A stretch of DNA of 64,000 nt from Coemansia sp. RSA 487 (Eukaryota; Kickxellomycota; Kickxellomycetes; Kickxellales; Kickxellaceae). The notes below the pieces were generated by a model. It was not told the origin of the DNA. It did no database searches and saw only the letters and a program-made list of their open reading frames with translations. Below are positions 21,121 to 31,667 of the stretch, piece by piece (position 1 is the stretch's first letter; each line of letters opens with the position of its first letter). The position numbers and the translations under genes were made by a program. The DNA lies in assembly GCA_027577595.1 (NCBI GenBank), contig JANBRJ010000012.1:1-64000 (forward strand), in the 5' to 3' direction.

Positions 21121-21174
21121 AGCTAACTAAACCCAATTATAAAGCTCGTTTTTTTTCTCTTATTGACCATACAA

Positions 21175-23372
21175 TCATGTAATTTGCTTGCGAAAAACAA
21201 CAACATCGCCGCTGCGTCGCGAGTCTGGGCTGAAATGGGTGTTGAAGAAGCGTGCGGCCTCGGTATACCCAAGATCGTTCAGCTCGCTGCGGATCCTGTC
21301 GGCCATGTGGCCATAGAGAACCAAGTGACTCGGTCGTTCGCGCTTGGTCCGTTCTGTGCCTTCTGGATGATGATTATTGGAAAAGATATCGCGTACAAAG
21401 TCTTTTGGATTCTGCTCGAAATCGTTTGCCTCCCAGTAGTGTGAATCCATGGTCGATTTTTCCAATGGCGGCTCACAGGACAGGAACCACATTGGGATGT
21501 CACGGTGCAGGTGGCTGTAAAAGGGCGTCGAATGGCAAGGCATAAGAAACCCAATGTCGTTTACGCTTCGTTCGCTATCTGACGCATTGCGGCGGAGATA
21601 TTTGAACACATCCACCACCCCTCTCTGATGCACAAGATCGACGTACAAAATGCCCGGGATGTTTGTTACGAAAAGATAGATCAGAACTGCACGAGCCGAT
21701 AGCCATTTGCTCTTTCTGGTGCTTTTCTTTTCATGCTTGGCACTGTCCATCGTCAGAGACTTTGGCAGATGACCGGATAGAGCGTCAATTGAAATACCAG
21801 CATACATGAACCCAATTGGAAGCAGTGGATAGACAAAGCGGTACTCCATGTGGCTGACCAAGGAGAATAGCACCAGAACGACCGCTGCTAGAAGCGCAGG
21901 CTCCGTGGACACGCTTCTCCCTTTGTAAGCGACGTATATTCCGTGAAGGACAAACGGAAGCATCGACGTGAATAGCACTGGAATACTTGCATAAAAGTGA
22001 TAAAGGACGTGCGACTCGCCAAACCAAGTAGCCAAACCCTGCTGCACATTGAAGCGGTAGAATTGGTAGGGCGGAAACACCCACTGCCTGTACCCAAAGC
22101 GGTCAATAGCAAGCATTGTAGGCAGTGCAATGGCTCCTACGGCCATTGCAGCTTTCACAACCCGCAACGCTCGCTGCACCGTCCATAGCACCATACCTTG
22201 GTTTGTTGAGGGACGGCGTCTGAATATAAGGAAGGCGCATGCAGCAAGCCACACAATGCCACTCGTAGGCCGAACGATACATGCCAGCGCGGCAAAGCTA
22301 AGTGCAGCAGGAAGCGTCTTTAAATCGTCGTTTGCGTAAGCGCGTACTGGACTTTTCGGCGATTGCATCCTATCCGATAGAACTGCCGACTTTCTACTGC
22401 TGCTGCTGCAGCCATTCCACGGCCAAAGGGCGAAAGCCGCGGCAGTCAGTGCAGTTTCGGCAGAGTTCACCAACGGGCGCACAATGTCTGTCCCCATTGA
22501 TAACGACAAAACGGAGCATAGTATCTATCATTTACAAAGACGAGATTTTGTGTATCTATAATTAGTAGTTGCATGACATTACTCGGGTGAATTACCTAGT
22601 TATAAACGATGGATACGTACCGTCCAATCGGCCACACGGGCACCGGCCAGCCGCCTTGCGAAGTGGAATGTCGAGTAATCAACCGATGCTGCTATAAGTG
22701 CCACAAGGACATATGGCGCTGCGAGCTACATACACCAAATACATGGCGTGCTTGGCAAATGCAAGCATTCACATGTTAGCAAGCCGTCAGGTCAGTTTGG
22801 ATGTAGCTCTTGAACATTTGGCAGAGCCACGTAAATATTATTGGCAACTGGGGATCATCGGGAGGGCGAGGAGGACACCCATCCATCCACATGGCCCTAA
22901 GCAGAAAAAGCAAAAGCAGAACCATTTTGCACAACCACAACTACGAGACAGCTGATAAAAAAACTGATGCTGTGGATATAGGGGAGCACGTGCGATGGCT
23001 GCATGCATGGTTAATATGCTTGAGCGCACAGACAACCCGCATTTTAACGTTGCTGAGCTCTCCACATTCCACTGATCCCCAAAGAAGCAACAGAAACAAG
23101 TGGACCTCCAAACCACTTACAAGTAGAAACGTATCGTCGAGACGCAGAATGGCAAGCAGCTTGTAGACTGCAGCGAAAAGCAGCGGATGCGCATAACCGC
23201 GAAGGGCGTGGCGCCACTCCCACGTGAGGAAGCCGTAGCCGAAGACGACGTGGTGCGCAACCTCAAGTGACTGCCACGTTTCGTCTGGGTGGGTAAACGT
23301 CTGGACTAGACATACGTTTGCTAGCCGGAGCGCCAGCAGAGTCAAGAACAGGTGCGTTTGAACAAAGCGCAT
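21175..23372 (-). CDS. GPI10: GPI mannosyltransferase 3 (Gpi10/PIG-B), three exons
   Basis: Adds the third mannose to the GPI anchor precursor in the ER lumen (GT22 family, dolichyl-phosphate mannose donor). Exons on the minus strand: 23372-23121 (84 codons), 22725-22621 (35 codons) and 22524-21175. Donors are GTAAGT and GTACGT, acceptors TAG, all phase 0, giving 568 residues, close to PIG-B length. Exon 1 has the catalytic loop HPDETWQSLEVAHH and FGYGFLTWEWR. Exon 2 adds APYVLVALIAASVDYSTFHF. Exon 3 has NSAETALT, many hydrophobic helices, HMEYRFVYPLLP, and the lumenal C-terminus MPCHSTPFYSHLH. The first intron is long for this window (395 bp). The minimal spacing to the voltage-sensor-like gene implies overlapping 3' UTRs. 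Confidence 0.93.
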
Positions 23373-23960
23373 GGGCGAGGCTTATACAAGCTGATGACCG
23401 TGGTTGACTCTTGGCTGTTCAAGCGCGGTCTAACGCGTAGCTACTTATAGTTGCTGTGTATATTTTTCCGTCGTTTCAAAAGCTGGTTTGTTGGTGAGCA
23501 AAAAGAAAAGACACTTGGGAGAGGAGAAAGCTGAGCATACAACGCACAAAACGAAAACAGTCCTGCCGTCTGCAGCCTGCGTGCAAGGGCTAGCTGGACG
23601 TGTGGCTGAGCCTTTTGTTCTTTTATGGTTTTTGCCGAGAGATCTAAAGCGGAATCGGTTTCCTTTTTGCATCTGCTGCTGGCATCGACATCAGACCCCC
23701 TCTCGCCCCCTTTCCCCGACGACAGAGTCAACCGAGGCCAAACTGGCAAAACATGGTAAATCGGCCCATTGCTGTCCGATTGAGGATGTGCCCAAATGGA
23801 GCGGACCCACGTGGACAGGCAAAAGCTGGGATGCATGACTTTGAGGCGTGGAATTCGTCCATGGCTGTGTTCTGATATTCGAAGACAAAAAGGGGACAAT
23901 CGAATCGGCTTTGACCAATTCCTGTGCCTCACAGCTAGCTCTGTGGGCGTCCCGGTCCCC

Positions 23961-23998
23961 GTGACCTCAAATTGTTGGGGAGGCAAGATTGAGGTCAC
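23961..23998. repeat. 10-bp inverted repeat
   Basis: GTGACCTCAA (23961-23970) and its exact reverse complement TTGAGGTCAC (23989-23998) are separated by 18 nt. Either a dimeric regulator half-site pair or chance. Confidence 0.6.
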
Positions 23999-24698
23999 AG
24001 TCTGCTTGGGATTTGCTAGACGACGGGAGAGAGCGTCTTGCTCCGCACAAAAAGGTGGTCAAGCCCTCTCCACGGTTCTTTTTTCCCCTTTTTTATCTCC
24101 ATGCCTTTTTATCTTTCGTCTCTCAACACTTTCAAAACCATACCTTGAATTTACTTTTTATCTCTTTGCCAACTTTCTGAAAGGTTTGTATCCTGTTCCG
24201 CGTCGCCCTGTGAAAAATGAAGGTCCATTCTGTCTCCCGCTCCTCACCCTTCCTTTCTCGTTTGTGTTGGCTGCTTGGCTGGAGAAAAAGGCACAGGCCA
24301 CCACCACCCACCCACCCACCGTTCTGTCCCTTTTCTGTTGTTGTGACGTGGCAGCATGTCCAGGGGGTCGTGTCTCTTTGTTCGCATATCTTGTCAAGCA
24401 CAAGCGGAGTCTAGCATATTGGACGTCATCGAGCGCATCTCCTTTCTGTATGATTTGTCTCTTCATCAGTACGCGTTGGATGGCAGAATTGGAACTGCCA
24501 GGAGACAAGCACAGGAATTCAATAGCGTACTGATGGAGGGAGGGTCGTCATGTATTTCGTTGTTTAATTGTCAGGCTTTTTGGTCTTCCAGCAAAATCCA
24601 AGCTGAATCCTGTTTGTTTTGTTGTTATCTTTGGCTCTTGGCGCTCAGTCTCTCCCTGAGCTGCCATCTTGTTCTGTCCAACAACGCCTGGCCTGGCT

Positions 24699-24726
24699 TG
24701 CCTTTTGTTTTGCAAAACAAAAGGCA
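24699..24726. promoter_or_regulatory. Perfect 28-bp palindrome
   Basis: Each 14-base arm (TGCCTTTTGTTTTG and its reverse complement) matches exactly with no spacer, centred between 24712 and 24713. It lies about 850 bp upstream of the GSK3 start codon. It could be the operator of a dimeric regulator or a cruciform-forming element; function unknown. Confidence 0.5.
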
Positions 24727-25577
24727 CACGCACATTCTACGTACATACATTAATGCGGACAGAATTTGGATGGGGGAGATTATGTACGCGTGACCTTTCC
24801 TTTTATTTCAGCTCAAGCTGATTGCTTGCTTGGTAAAACAATGGCAGCAGAGGAAAAGGTGAAATGGCAAGTCAGTGTTTTTATTTGAGGATTTGTGTTC
24901 CAGTCGAAACTGCAAAAGCAAGAAGCGCTGCTACTATCTACGTCATCTCACCCTCAAGCGCTGTTGGCCTGGCCTGATCGTTTTGCTTCCTCTTTTTGCT
25001 ATTAGAAAGGGACCACTGGCTCTTTAAGGATGCAGCCTGCTTTCCCCAACAAATGCGGAGGCCCAAAACAGAATTTGAGCCAGGCAGAGCTGGCTTTGCT
25101 TCTGTGCTCCCATTCCCGGATATGTATATGGTTTTCTTTGTGGACATACACGAGATCACCGATTTAAAAGTGTCTGGCTCCTCTTTTTATATCCCCCCTT
25201 TTTTTTTACTCTTTTCCTGCCGTTACTCACTTTTTAAAGTGCTTTACATCATCCGCTGCGCAAGCTGGGGAGACAGACAAGTAGCTCAACAGATTCTTCT
25301 CCAGCCTTTTTTTTTCCTTTTCTGATTTCAATCTTATTTTCTCAATTTCCTTTTTTTTCCCCTTCATTTACTGACCAACTCAATTCGATTTGTTCTTGTT
25401 TCTTTTCTTGTAGCTACGCGAGACTTTTCTTACGCGCGTGCACTTTGGATTCCACAGCAGCCTTATCTTTTACGAAGGGGTCATTATCATTATTATTTTT
25501 TTGCTCTTTATAACATACCGACGCCCTCCTTTTCTCTTTATTATTCTTGAAGCCAGCTCCTGCTTTGATTTCGAAAA

Positions 25578-27005
25578 ATGAACGGTTTAAAGATGCTAGG
25601 TACGCACGCGAATTATTTGTAGGAATTTACACGCCCCTTGCCATTTCTGCTATTACATCTCTGTTTCCAGCTGTGTCGTTTTGCTTTGCAAGTTCCAGAT
25701 GGGGGCAACAGACAGACAGTGCCAATTCACAACTGAAAAAGATAGAGCCATATATGTTCTGTGGAGCATTTTTTTTTTAAAAAAAAAGACTCGTTTTCCC
25801 AGCCCAAACCAACAACAACTCAGCGCTTCTGCATACTCCACCATTCTCCCCTTTCACAAACTGTAGGTGATTTGGATCCTCGCAAGGTAAACAGAGGCAT
25901 GGCGCATGACGCGCGGACGAACGAGGAGACTGAGATTGTCTACACCAACTGCAAAATCGTCGGAAACGGGTCCTTTGGCGTAGTCTTCCAGGCTGAGCTC
26001 GTTCCCAGTGGCGAGCAGGTGGCGATCAAGAAGGTTCTGCAGGACAAACGCTTCAAAAACCGCGAGCTTGCGGTCATGAGGACCGTGTTCCACCGCAACG
26101 TTGTCGGACTAAAGTACTTTTTCTACTCTCAGGGCGACAAGGACGACATTTATCTGAACCTGGTGCTCGATTACGTCCCAGAGACAATCTACCGCGTGAC
26201 GCGGCAATACACAAAGGCCAAGCAATACGTGCCGCTGCTCTACGTCAAGCTGTTTATGTACCAGCTGTTCCGGTCACTCAACTATATCCACTCGCTGGGC
26301 ATCTGCCATCGCGACATTAAGCCACAGAATCTGCTTGTCAACTCATCAACGGGTGTGCTCAAGCTCTGCGACTTTGGTAGCGCAAAGATTCTGCTGGCCG
26401 GCGAGCCGAATGTGTCGTACATCTGCTCGCGCTACTACCGCGCCCCGGAGCTTATCTTTGACGCGAAGAACTACACAGGCAAGATTGACATCTGGTCGTC
26501 GGGATGTGTAATGGCTGAGCTGATGCTCGGACAGCCGCTGTTCCCCGGCGAGTCGGGCATTGACCAGCTTGTCGAGATCATCAAGGTTCTGGGCACGCCG
26601 ACAAAGGAGCAGATCCGCACAATGAACCCTAACTACATGGACCACCGCTTCCCGCAGATCAAGCCACACCCGTTCTCGCGCGTCTTCCGCAACCGTGCGT
26701 CGCCCGAGGCAATCGATCTGATCACGAACTTGCTGGACTACACACCAACAAAGCGGCTGAGCTCCATCAAGGCCATGACCCACCCGTACTTTGACACGCT
26801 GCGCGACCCCAACACCAAGCTCTACAACGGGCAGGATCTCCCAGAGCTGTTCGATTTCACGGCCGAGGAGCTGTCCGTTGATCCGTCGCTGATCCAGTCG
26901 CTGGTGCCTCCGCACAAGGTAGAGGAGCTCAAAGCCAGAGGAATCGACATCAACAACTTTGAACCCAAGCCATTGCAAAACCCACTTCCGCTTTCGCTGC
27001 AGTAA
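25578..27005 (+). CDS. GSK3: Glycogen synthase kinase 3 family protein kinase (two exons)
   Basis: CMGC Ser/Thr kinase of the GSK3/Shaggy family. Exon 1 is 25578-25599 (MNGLKML), followed by a GTACGC donor, an acceptor CTGTAG ending at 25866, and exon 2 25867-27005. Total 386 residues. The spliced N-terminus reads [18 protein letters not shown]. The kinase core has the glycine loop GNGSFGVV, the VAIKK lysine, [15 protein letters not shown], and the activation-loop tyrosine in [12 protein letters not shown] that GSK3 enzymes autophosphorylate. No Ser9-type inhibitory site (RTTSF) is present in the short N-terminus. GSK3 acts on primed substrates in many signalling routes. The 267-bp first intron and long upstream region suggest elaborate control. 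Confidence 0.95.
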
Positions 27006-27422
27006 AGGGACCCTCTCTCTCTCCTTTCTTTCTTTCGATCGATCGCCCTGCTCGTTAATTTGGAGTTGCTGATATCAAGTGCAGCGAGAGAAAGGAATTC
27101 GATAGCATGCAATCTGGGAGAGACGGAAGGGGCACCTTTTTTTATTATGCGAGGAGAGTATTGGGTTCGACGTTGGGTTTTTATATAAAATGTGTAATGG
27201 AGAACGGTTGGACCTTTTTTTTTACCAGCGTCTTTCAAATCCTCTCCCCCTTCTGTCGTTTTTCTTCTTTTTTTTGCATCCGTCATTCTTCTTTCTCTTG
27301 GTTTATCTTCTCCATCCTTTTTCTTATTTGTTTTTTTGCTTTATTTCATTTTCTAAATTTCTTCAATGGTATAAAGAACACCACAATGTTTTTCGTGATA
27401 TTAAGATTGCAATCTTTGAAAT
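27006..27422. other. Convergent 3' flanks of GSK3 and SLM3
   Basis: A 417-bp spacer between two convergent stop codons. It is T-rich (27215-27360) and presumably holds both polyadenylation regions. No gene is seen. Confidence 0.5.
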
Positions 27423-28795
27423 CTAGCGGATCGTTGCTGATCCCAAACAATGGTCTCCATTGTAAATAACCAGATACTGACCCGAAGCTACCCCGAACTG
27501 CGGATCTTGAAACTCGACTCTCAGATATCCTCCTCCTTGTGCATTAGCGCCATTGCCACTACATTGATTTGATCAAAGCCACATCGCTTATTAGTAAAAT
27601 TAACATTGGTCATTATATCAAGAATGGCAATATATCATTTGTAGCGACAAGCTTACCTTTGATCTGCTGACAATGTGCATTTCTGAGGCTCTTGCATGTA
27701 CCGGACCTGTGCCTCGAGCGAAATGCCGCCGATCTGCTCAATACCCAGAGGAGCCGCTCCTGAAATCCAATGGACTGGTCCAACGCGGACAGTCTTCTTA
27801 TGAAGCAGCGGATGATTTCTATCCTGCACAGCATACATACGGTTCCTGTCGAGATCTTTTGCGTAAATGTACCATTTGTCGTGCCAACCGGAAATTCCTG
27901 CCGATTGACCAATAGTTTTTGTGAATATGCCACGGTGCGTGCCTAGCTTTAGCCCATCACTCGACAGAACGTCGCCCTGTTTCTGCGGTATGTACTCGGC
28001 CAAAAATGCATCGAATTTGCGCCGCTCGCCTACAAAGCAAATGCCCATGCTCTCGTCCTTGCTAGCGGTGGTTAGGTCCTTTTCTCGGGCTATTCTCCGC
28101 ACGTCCCTGCTCTTCGAAAGGTTGCCTAGCGGGAAAACCACGCGGTCGAGGGAGGCGGCAGGGACGGCCGACAGGTAGTAGCTTTGGTCTTTCCGGCGAT
28201 CAGCGCCCCTGTATAGCTGAACACTACCGCCACTAAAGCGACCACGCATAGCACAGGCGTAATGGCCGGTAGCAAACCACCAGCCCCGCTCGCCCTTCCC
28301 CTGATTTATCTTTTGGTTGATGTGGTTGAGGAGGACGCCAAACTTGATCTCGCTGTTGCAAAGAACATCTGGGTTAGGTGTCAACCCTCGCGCATACCCG
28401 TCAAGTGCCACGGCAAACACTGCATTCCAGTACTCTTTGACCAAGCTAATCTGATGGCACTTGATTTCAAGTTGGCTGCACACGCTCTGGACGTCCCGGT
28501 AATCGCGTTCCGATGGACACTCGCCACGCTCGTCCCGGGTATCCCAGTTGCGCATGAATATCGCTTCGACGTCATGTCCTTGGTCTTTTAGCAAGCTGGC
28601 GGCCACGCTTGAGTCCACGCCCCCCGACATGCCAACGTATACTTTGGTTCCTCGTTGGAGGAGGTCTCCGTTTTCCCATGTATCCTTGGATTCGTTTGCG
28701 TGGATATGCCGTTGGGTTCGGCAAAGCGCAGGGCTCCTCTGCGGTGATCGCACACGAGCGACTACTCGTTCCGCTCGACTGAATGCACGATGCAT
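27423..28795 (-). CDS. SLM3: Mitochondrial tRNA-specific 2-thiouridylase (MnmA/TRMU family), two exons
   Basis: Thiolates the wobble uridine of mitochondrial tRNAs for Lys, Glu and Gln. Exon 1 is 28795-27657, GTAAGC donor; exon 2 is 27558-27423 after a TGTAG acceptor. Total 424 residues. Without splicing the protein would lose its C-terminal barrel; the second exon restores YLRVEFQDPQFGVASGQYLV, the expected MnmA ending. The PP-loop SGGVDSS starts at residue 57. The nucleophilic Cys146 is in PNPDVLCNSEIKF and the persulfide Cys253 in MGICFVGE. The N-terminus MHRAFSRAERVVARVRS is an Arg-rich, acid-free mitochondrial presequence. The frame stays open upstream to 29020, but this ATG gives the best targeting signal. 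Divergent from the gene at 29087. Confidence 0.94.
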
Positions 28796-29086
28796 TGGTA
28801 TCTCTAATAAGCGGGGGGGGAGGGGAGAAAAAAATGAAATAGGCGTAAATAAAAAAGGAGCGATCTTGTAGAAGATGAACATGAAAAGGGAGAAAGTCTT
28901 GACAAGTTTATCTGCTTGAAATCCAGCCGCTTGATCACAATAAACTGGATCAAGCGGAACTTTTAAGCAAAAAAAAAAAGTTTGATCGTCTTTCCAGCTT
29001 TCTTCCCGAAGCAAAACCACTTTCCTCTCTAAATATACTGTACTAATTTACCGCTTGTTCCCGAGGGAAGAAAAAAAAACAAAGAA

Positions 29087-29950
29087 ATGGGGTTCAAGAA
29101 GCCAAAGACAACCAAATCGACAAGGAACCCGCTGGACGAGGACAACAGCGTCGAGCGGAACCTAGAGCCTTCGAATATCCTGAGCGGCGGACGCAAACTA
29201 TCCAAACGCAAGACCAAGACAATAAGCGATGCGCCCAAATCGTTCCAATATCTCATGCAGTTCATGGAGCGGAAAAAGCAGCGGGACCAAGAATTGGCCA
29301 ACAACAAGAAGCGCAAACGAAAGCAGCCAACTGCCAGCAAAAACATAGGCAACCTGAATATAATGCCTGGGGAAAGCATGCCTGAGTTTGAAAGGCGGGT
29401 CAATCAAAAGATGTACGCGAATTTACAACGAGTCGATAAAGGCGAGGACGTGACCGACCAGAAGGTCCATGACAATCCGTCGAGAGACGATGGCGAGGAG
29501 ATTGTGGTGTCCAAGAGGACCGACCGCAAACGGCGCAACGATGTGGTTAGAAAGCAGAGGAAGATGGCCAAGAAGCACAAGGACGCGGATGATATGGAGG
29601 ATGTCGCCAAGAGCAAGAGCGTCGAGGAGCCCAAATTTGGCGAGCAAGCTAGTGCGCCGCCCATCTTCCGTGCGTTGCCCAAAGAGAAGATCAAGAAGAT
29701 GGTTCCGCTGCCAAATTCAAAGGAAGAGAAGACGGAGCAAAAGCTAAGGGATGAGCTGGCAGTAAAGAAGATGATCCAGAAGACCGCTAGGCTGTCGCCG
29801 CTGGAGAAAATGCAAGCAAAGAGGAAGGCAAAGGAGCTGGGTGACTCGGCGGCTGAGAAACGTATCATGGAGGCCGAGCGTGAAAAGGCGATCCGCAGAT
29901 ACCGGATGCTCAGAGCTGTGCGCGAAAGCAGTGCGGCTTCAAAGTCGTAG
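29087..29950 (+). CDS. CCDC137-like basic coiled-coil protein
   Basis: A 287-residue protein, extremely rich in Lys and Arg, with helical segments throughout. Recognisable pieces are APKSFQYLMQFMERKKQRDQ (about 47-66), a PGESMPEFERRVNQ block (about 95-108) and KFGEQASAPPIFRALPKEK (about 180-198). The last resembles the FGEV..APP.L..KPR motif of vertebrate CCDC137 and related nucleolar proteins. Multiple KKRKRK-type clusters predict nuclear or nucleolar location and RNA association. The family assignment rests on this short motif and overall build, so it is tentative. It shares a 291-bp divergent promoter with SLM3. Confidence 0.6.
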   Translation: MGFKKPKTTKSTRNPLDEDNSVERNLEPSNILSGGRKLSKRKTKTISDAPKSFQYLMQFMERKKQRDQELANNKKRKRKQPTASKNIGNLNIMPGESMPEFERRVNQKMYANLQRVDKGEDVTDQKVHDNPSRDDGEEIVVSKRTDRKRRNDVVRKQRKMAKKHKDADDMEDVAKSKSVEEPKFGEQASAPPIFRALPKEKIKKMVPLPNSKEEKTEQKLRDELAVKKMIQKTARLSPLEKMQAKRKAKELGDSAAEKRIMEAEREKAIRRYRMLRAVRESSAASKS

Positions 29951-30105
29951 CAATAGCAAGATATCTGTATGTCGATTGAAGTCCAAGGCGTTATTTCGCT
30001 CGAGATGTTTTTGGGCTGGGTCTAAACATGTTCCATTTTTTTAAATATAGAATATGTTCTAAATACATTGTTGAGATAACAAAAGACACAGGCTATTTCT
30101 ACCTG

Positions 30106-31218
30106 TTACGAGTAAGTGTCCCAAGGACCGCATGCCTGAAATGTTGCACATTTGTCTGCCTGGAGCAGATACGCCTGCGCGTACATGTTCTCTCCGCTGG
30201 TCAAGTACCCATGCTCGCTGGATCCCCAGGACACTGGTGCGTCCTCGTACCCCCAGACACACAGAAAGAGTAGATTTGTGGGGCCTTGTTTCTCAGCCAT
30301 TTTCTGGGCAACCAACGATATTGCCTTGGGCGACAGCATGCCTTCAGCTGAAAGTACCACAATGTCCTGGAATCTCTCAGCAGACACAGGCGCGCTGTAC
30401 GTGCAGATGGCTGAGGCAGTGGATTGACCAACACGTGTGACTGCGCCTGCTCCAGCCGCTGTAAGCCCGATCCACTCAAAAATATCCTGCGCCTGCTCGT
30501 TCCAGGCATCCAACGGCTCACGAGCCACAGTATCCTGTGCGAACACGTTGGTGGCAGCCAGATCGGGGACATTCACATCGAGTAGCGTCATTGTCTTGAT
30601 CTGCGGTTTGCACACGGTTGCTCCCGGCATATCAAGGCTGAGCGCCTTCCCAGTATCGCGGTCATACAGACCGATAGCAAACTCGAATTCCTGTGCGCCA
30701 AAGACTGCATCCAGTCGACTGTGGAGGCGGCGAAAGTACTTTTTCTCGGGATCCATGCACGTAGCCAGCAGATCGACTGTGACAACGAAGCGGGCGCCGC
30801 GCTCCAGCGGAAACTGCGACTGGGTTCCCGCAAGGCCCAACACTTGATACGTATCCTTGCAAAGGCTCATTATCAGCTGGCCATTGCCATCGATGGCAAA
30901 TACGTCGTCTGTATCGACCCGCATGCCCAGGCTTAGGGCAACCAAACTCTTGTTGCGTATGAATCCCTGGATGAACGCAGGGTCGATCAGATCCGTTAGT
31001 TTGAGCGATACTTTGTAGTACTCGTCTATATGCGCTGCCATTAGTTTCTGTATGTCTTCCTTGTTGTCCTTGGATACGATCACGGAGAGTCTGTGGTTGA
31101 ATGGATGGGTTTCGATGTACTTTGTGTGCTCCTTCTTTTTTGATGACAGCGAAGAGATTGTCGCAAACAGCTTGCTCTTGCTGTGGCGCTCTTTTGGAAG
31201 CGGAACATGGCTGCTCAT
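30106..31218 (-). CDS. RPP40: RNase P/MRP protein subunit Rpp40
   Basis: A 370-residue protein matching human RPP40 along its length. The N-terminal block reads THPFNHRLSVIV; the middle has NGQLIMSLCKDTYQVLGLAG, close to LILSLDKDTYEETGLQG of the human protein. The strongest match is near the C-terminus, GYEDAPVSWGSSEHG followed by GENMYAQ. Rpp40 is a protein subunit of the ribonucleoproteins that process pre-tRNA 5' ends and pre-rRNA. Budding yeast lacks a clear orthologue, so its presence suits an early-diverging fungus. It is divergent from ETF-QO. Confidence 0.93.
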   Translation of the reverse strand: MSSHVPLPKERHSKSKLFATISSLSSKKKEHTKYIETHPFNHRLSVIVSKDNKEDIQKLMAAHIDEYYKVSLKLTDLIDPAFIQGFIRNKSLVALSLGMRVDTDDVFAIDGNGQLIMSLCKDTYQVLGLAGTQSQFPLERGARFVVTVDLLATCMDPEKKYFRRLHSRLDAVFGAQEFEFAIGLYDRDTGKALSLDMPGATVCKPQIKTMTLLDVNVPDLAATNVFAQDTVAREPLDAWNEQAQDIFEWIGLTAAGAGAVTRVGQSTASAICTYSAPVSAERFQDIVVLSAEGMLSPKAISLVAQKMAEKQGPTNLLFLCVWGYEDAPVSWGSSEHGYLTSGENMYAQAYLLQADKCATFQACGPWDTYS

Positions 31219-31667
31219 CTGGATGATATACTGGGCTACTACTGCCGGTTGATTATTATTATTAATGACAAGTGCGAAAAATAGATAAAACGCGTAGCAA
31301 TGGAAGGCATGATGAGGTTCGGTTCAGTTCAATTTTTTGTCGATTTTCCCTTATAGTTTTATCATCGTTTTAGAAACGCAGCTAGCTTGCGTATGGGGCA
31401 GAATGAGCCTGATCGGGTCGCCACAATATTCACACGACTTTGTATGTGATGAAACACTTTCATGTGCGATAAGATGAGAAACGGCGATCTTGCTCTCACA
31501 TGCTTGCGCTTCAATTTTCTCCGATATAAAAGATGGGAGGAGGAGGGCCCATGTTTCTCATTCGGAGCGAAAGATTAGAATCGATTATCTTTTTCCTCTT
31601 TTCTCTTTTTCTTATCTTTTTCTTTATTTCTTTTGTACCGTCGCAGCATACAATAAACGACTACCCC
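31219..31667. other. Divergent promoter region of RPP40 and ETF-QO
   Basis: A 449-bp spacer. A TATAAA lies at 31525-31530, about 138 bp before the ETF-QO start, followed by a pyrimidine-rich leader (31590-31640). No gene is seen. Confidence 0.55.
31525..31530 (+). promoter_or_regulatory. TATA box of ETF-QO gene
   Basis: TATAAA in the context CCGATATAAAAG. It is placed to start a roughly 100-nt leader ahead of the ATG at 31668. Confidence 0.5.

Larger units (their letters stand above)
23373..25577. other. Long gene-free region upstream of GSK3
   Basis: About 2.2 kb without a supportable gene; it separates the GPI10 promoter from GSK3. Open frames of up to 245 codons exist but show no domain and no conserved pattern. 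The sequence is rich in T/C runs (24070-24150, 25195-25420), as in long fungal promoters or leaders. It contains a 10-bp stem-loop (23961-23998) and a 28-bp perfect palindrome (24699-24726), both listed separately. Confidence 0.5.

Noticed and set aside
23796-24533. 245-codon open frame upstream of GSK3
   Set aside because: No domain, crosses T/C-rich promoter-like DNA, low complexity C-terminal half, no codon pattern like the neighbouring genes.
25761-25866. 5' extension of the GSK3 frame
   Set aside because: This part lies in the intron: the spliced start [15 protein letters not shown] gives a better GSK3 N-terminus, and the extension contains T/A runs.
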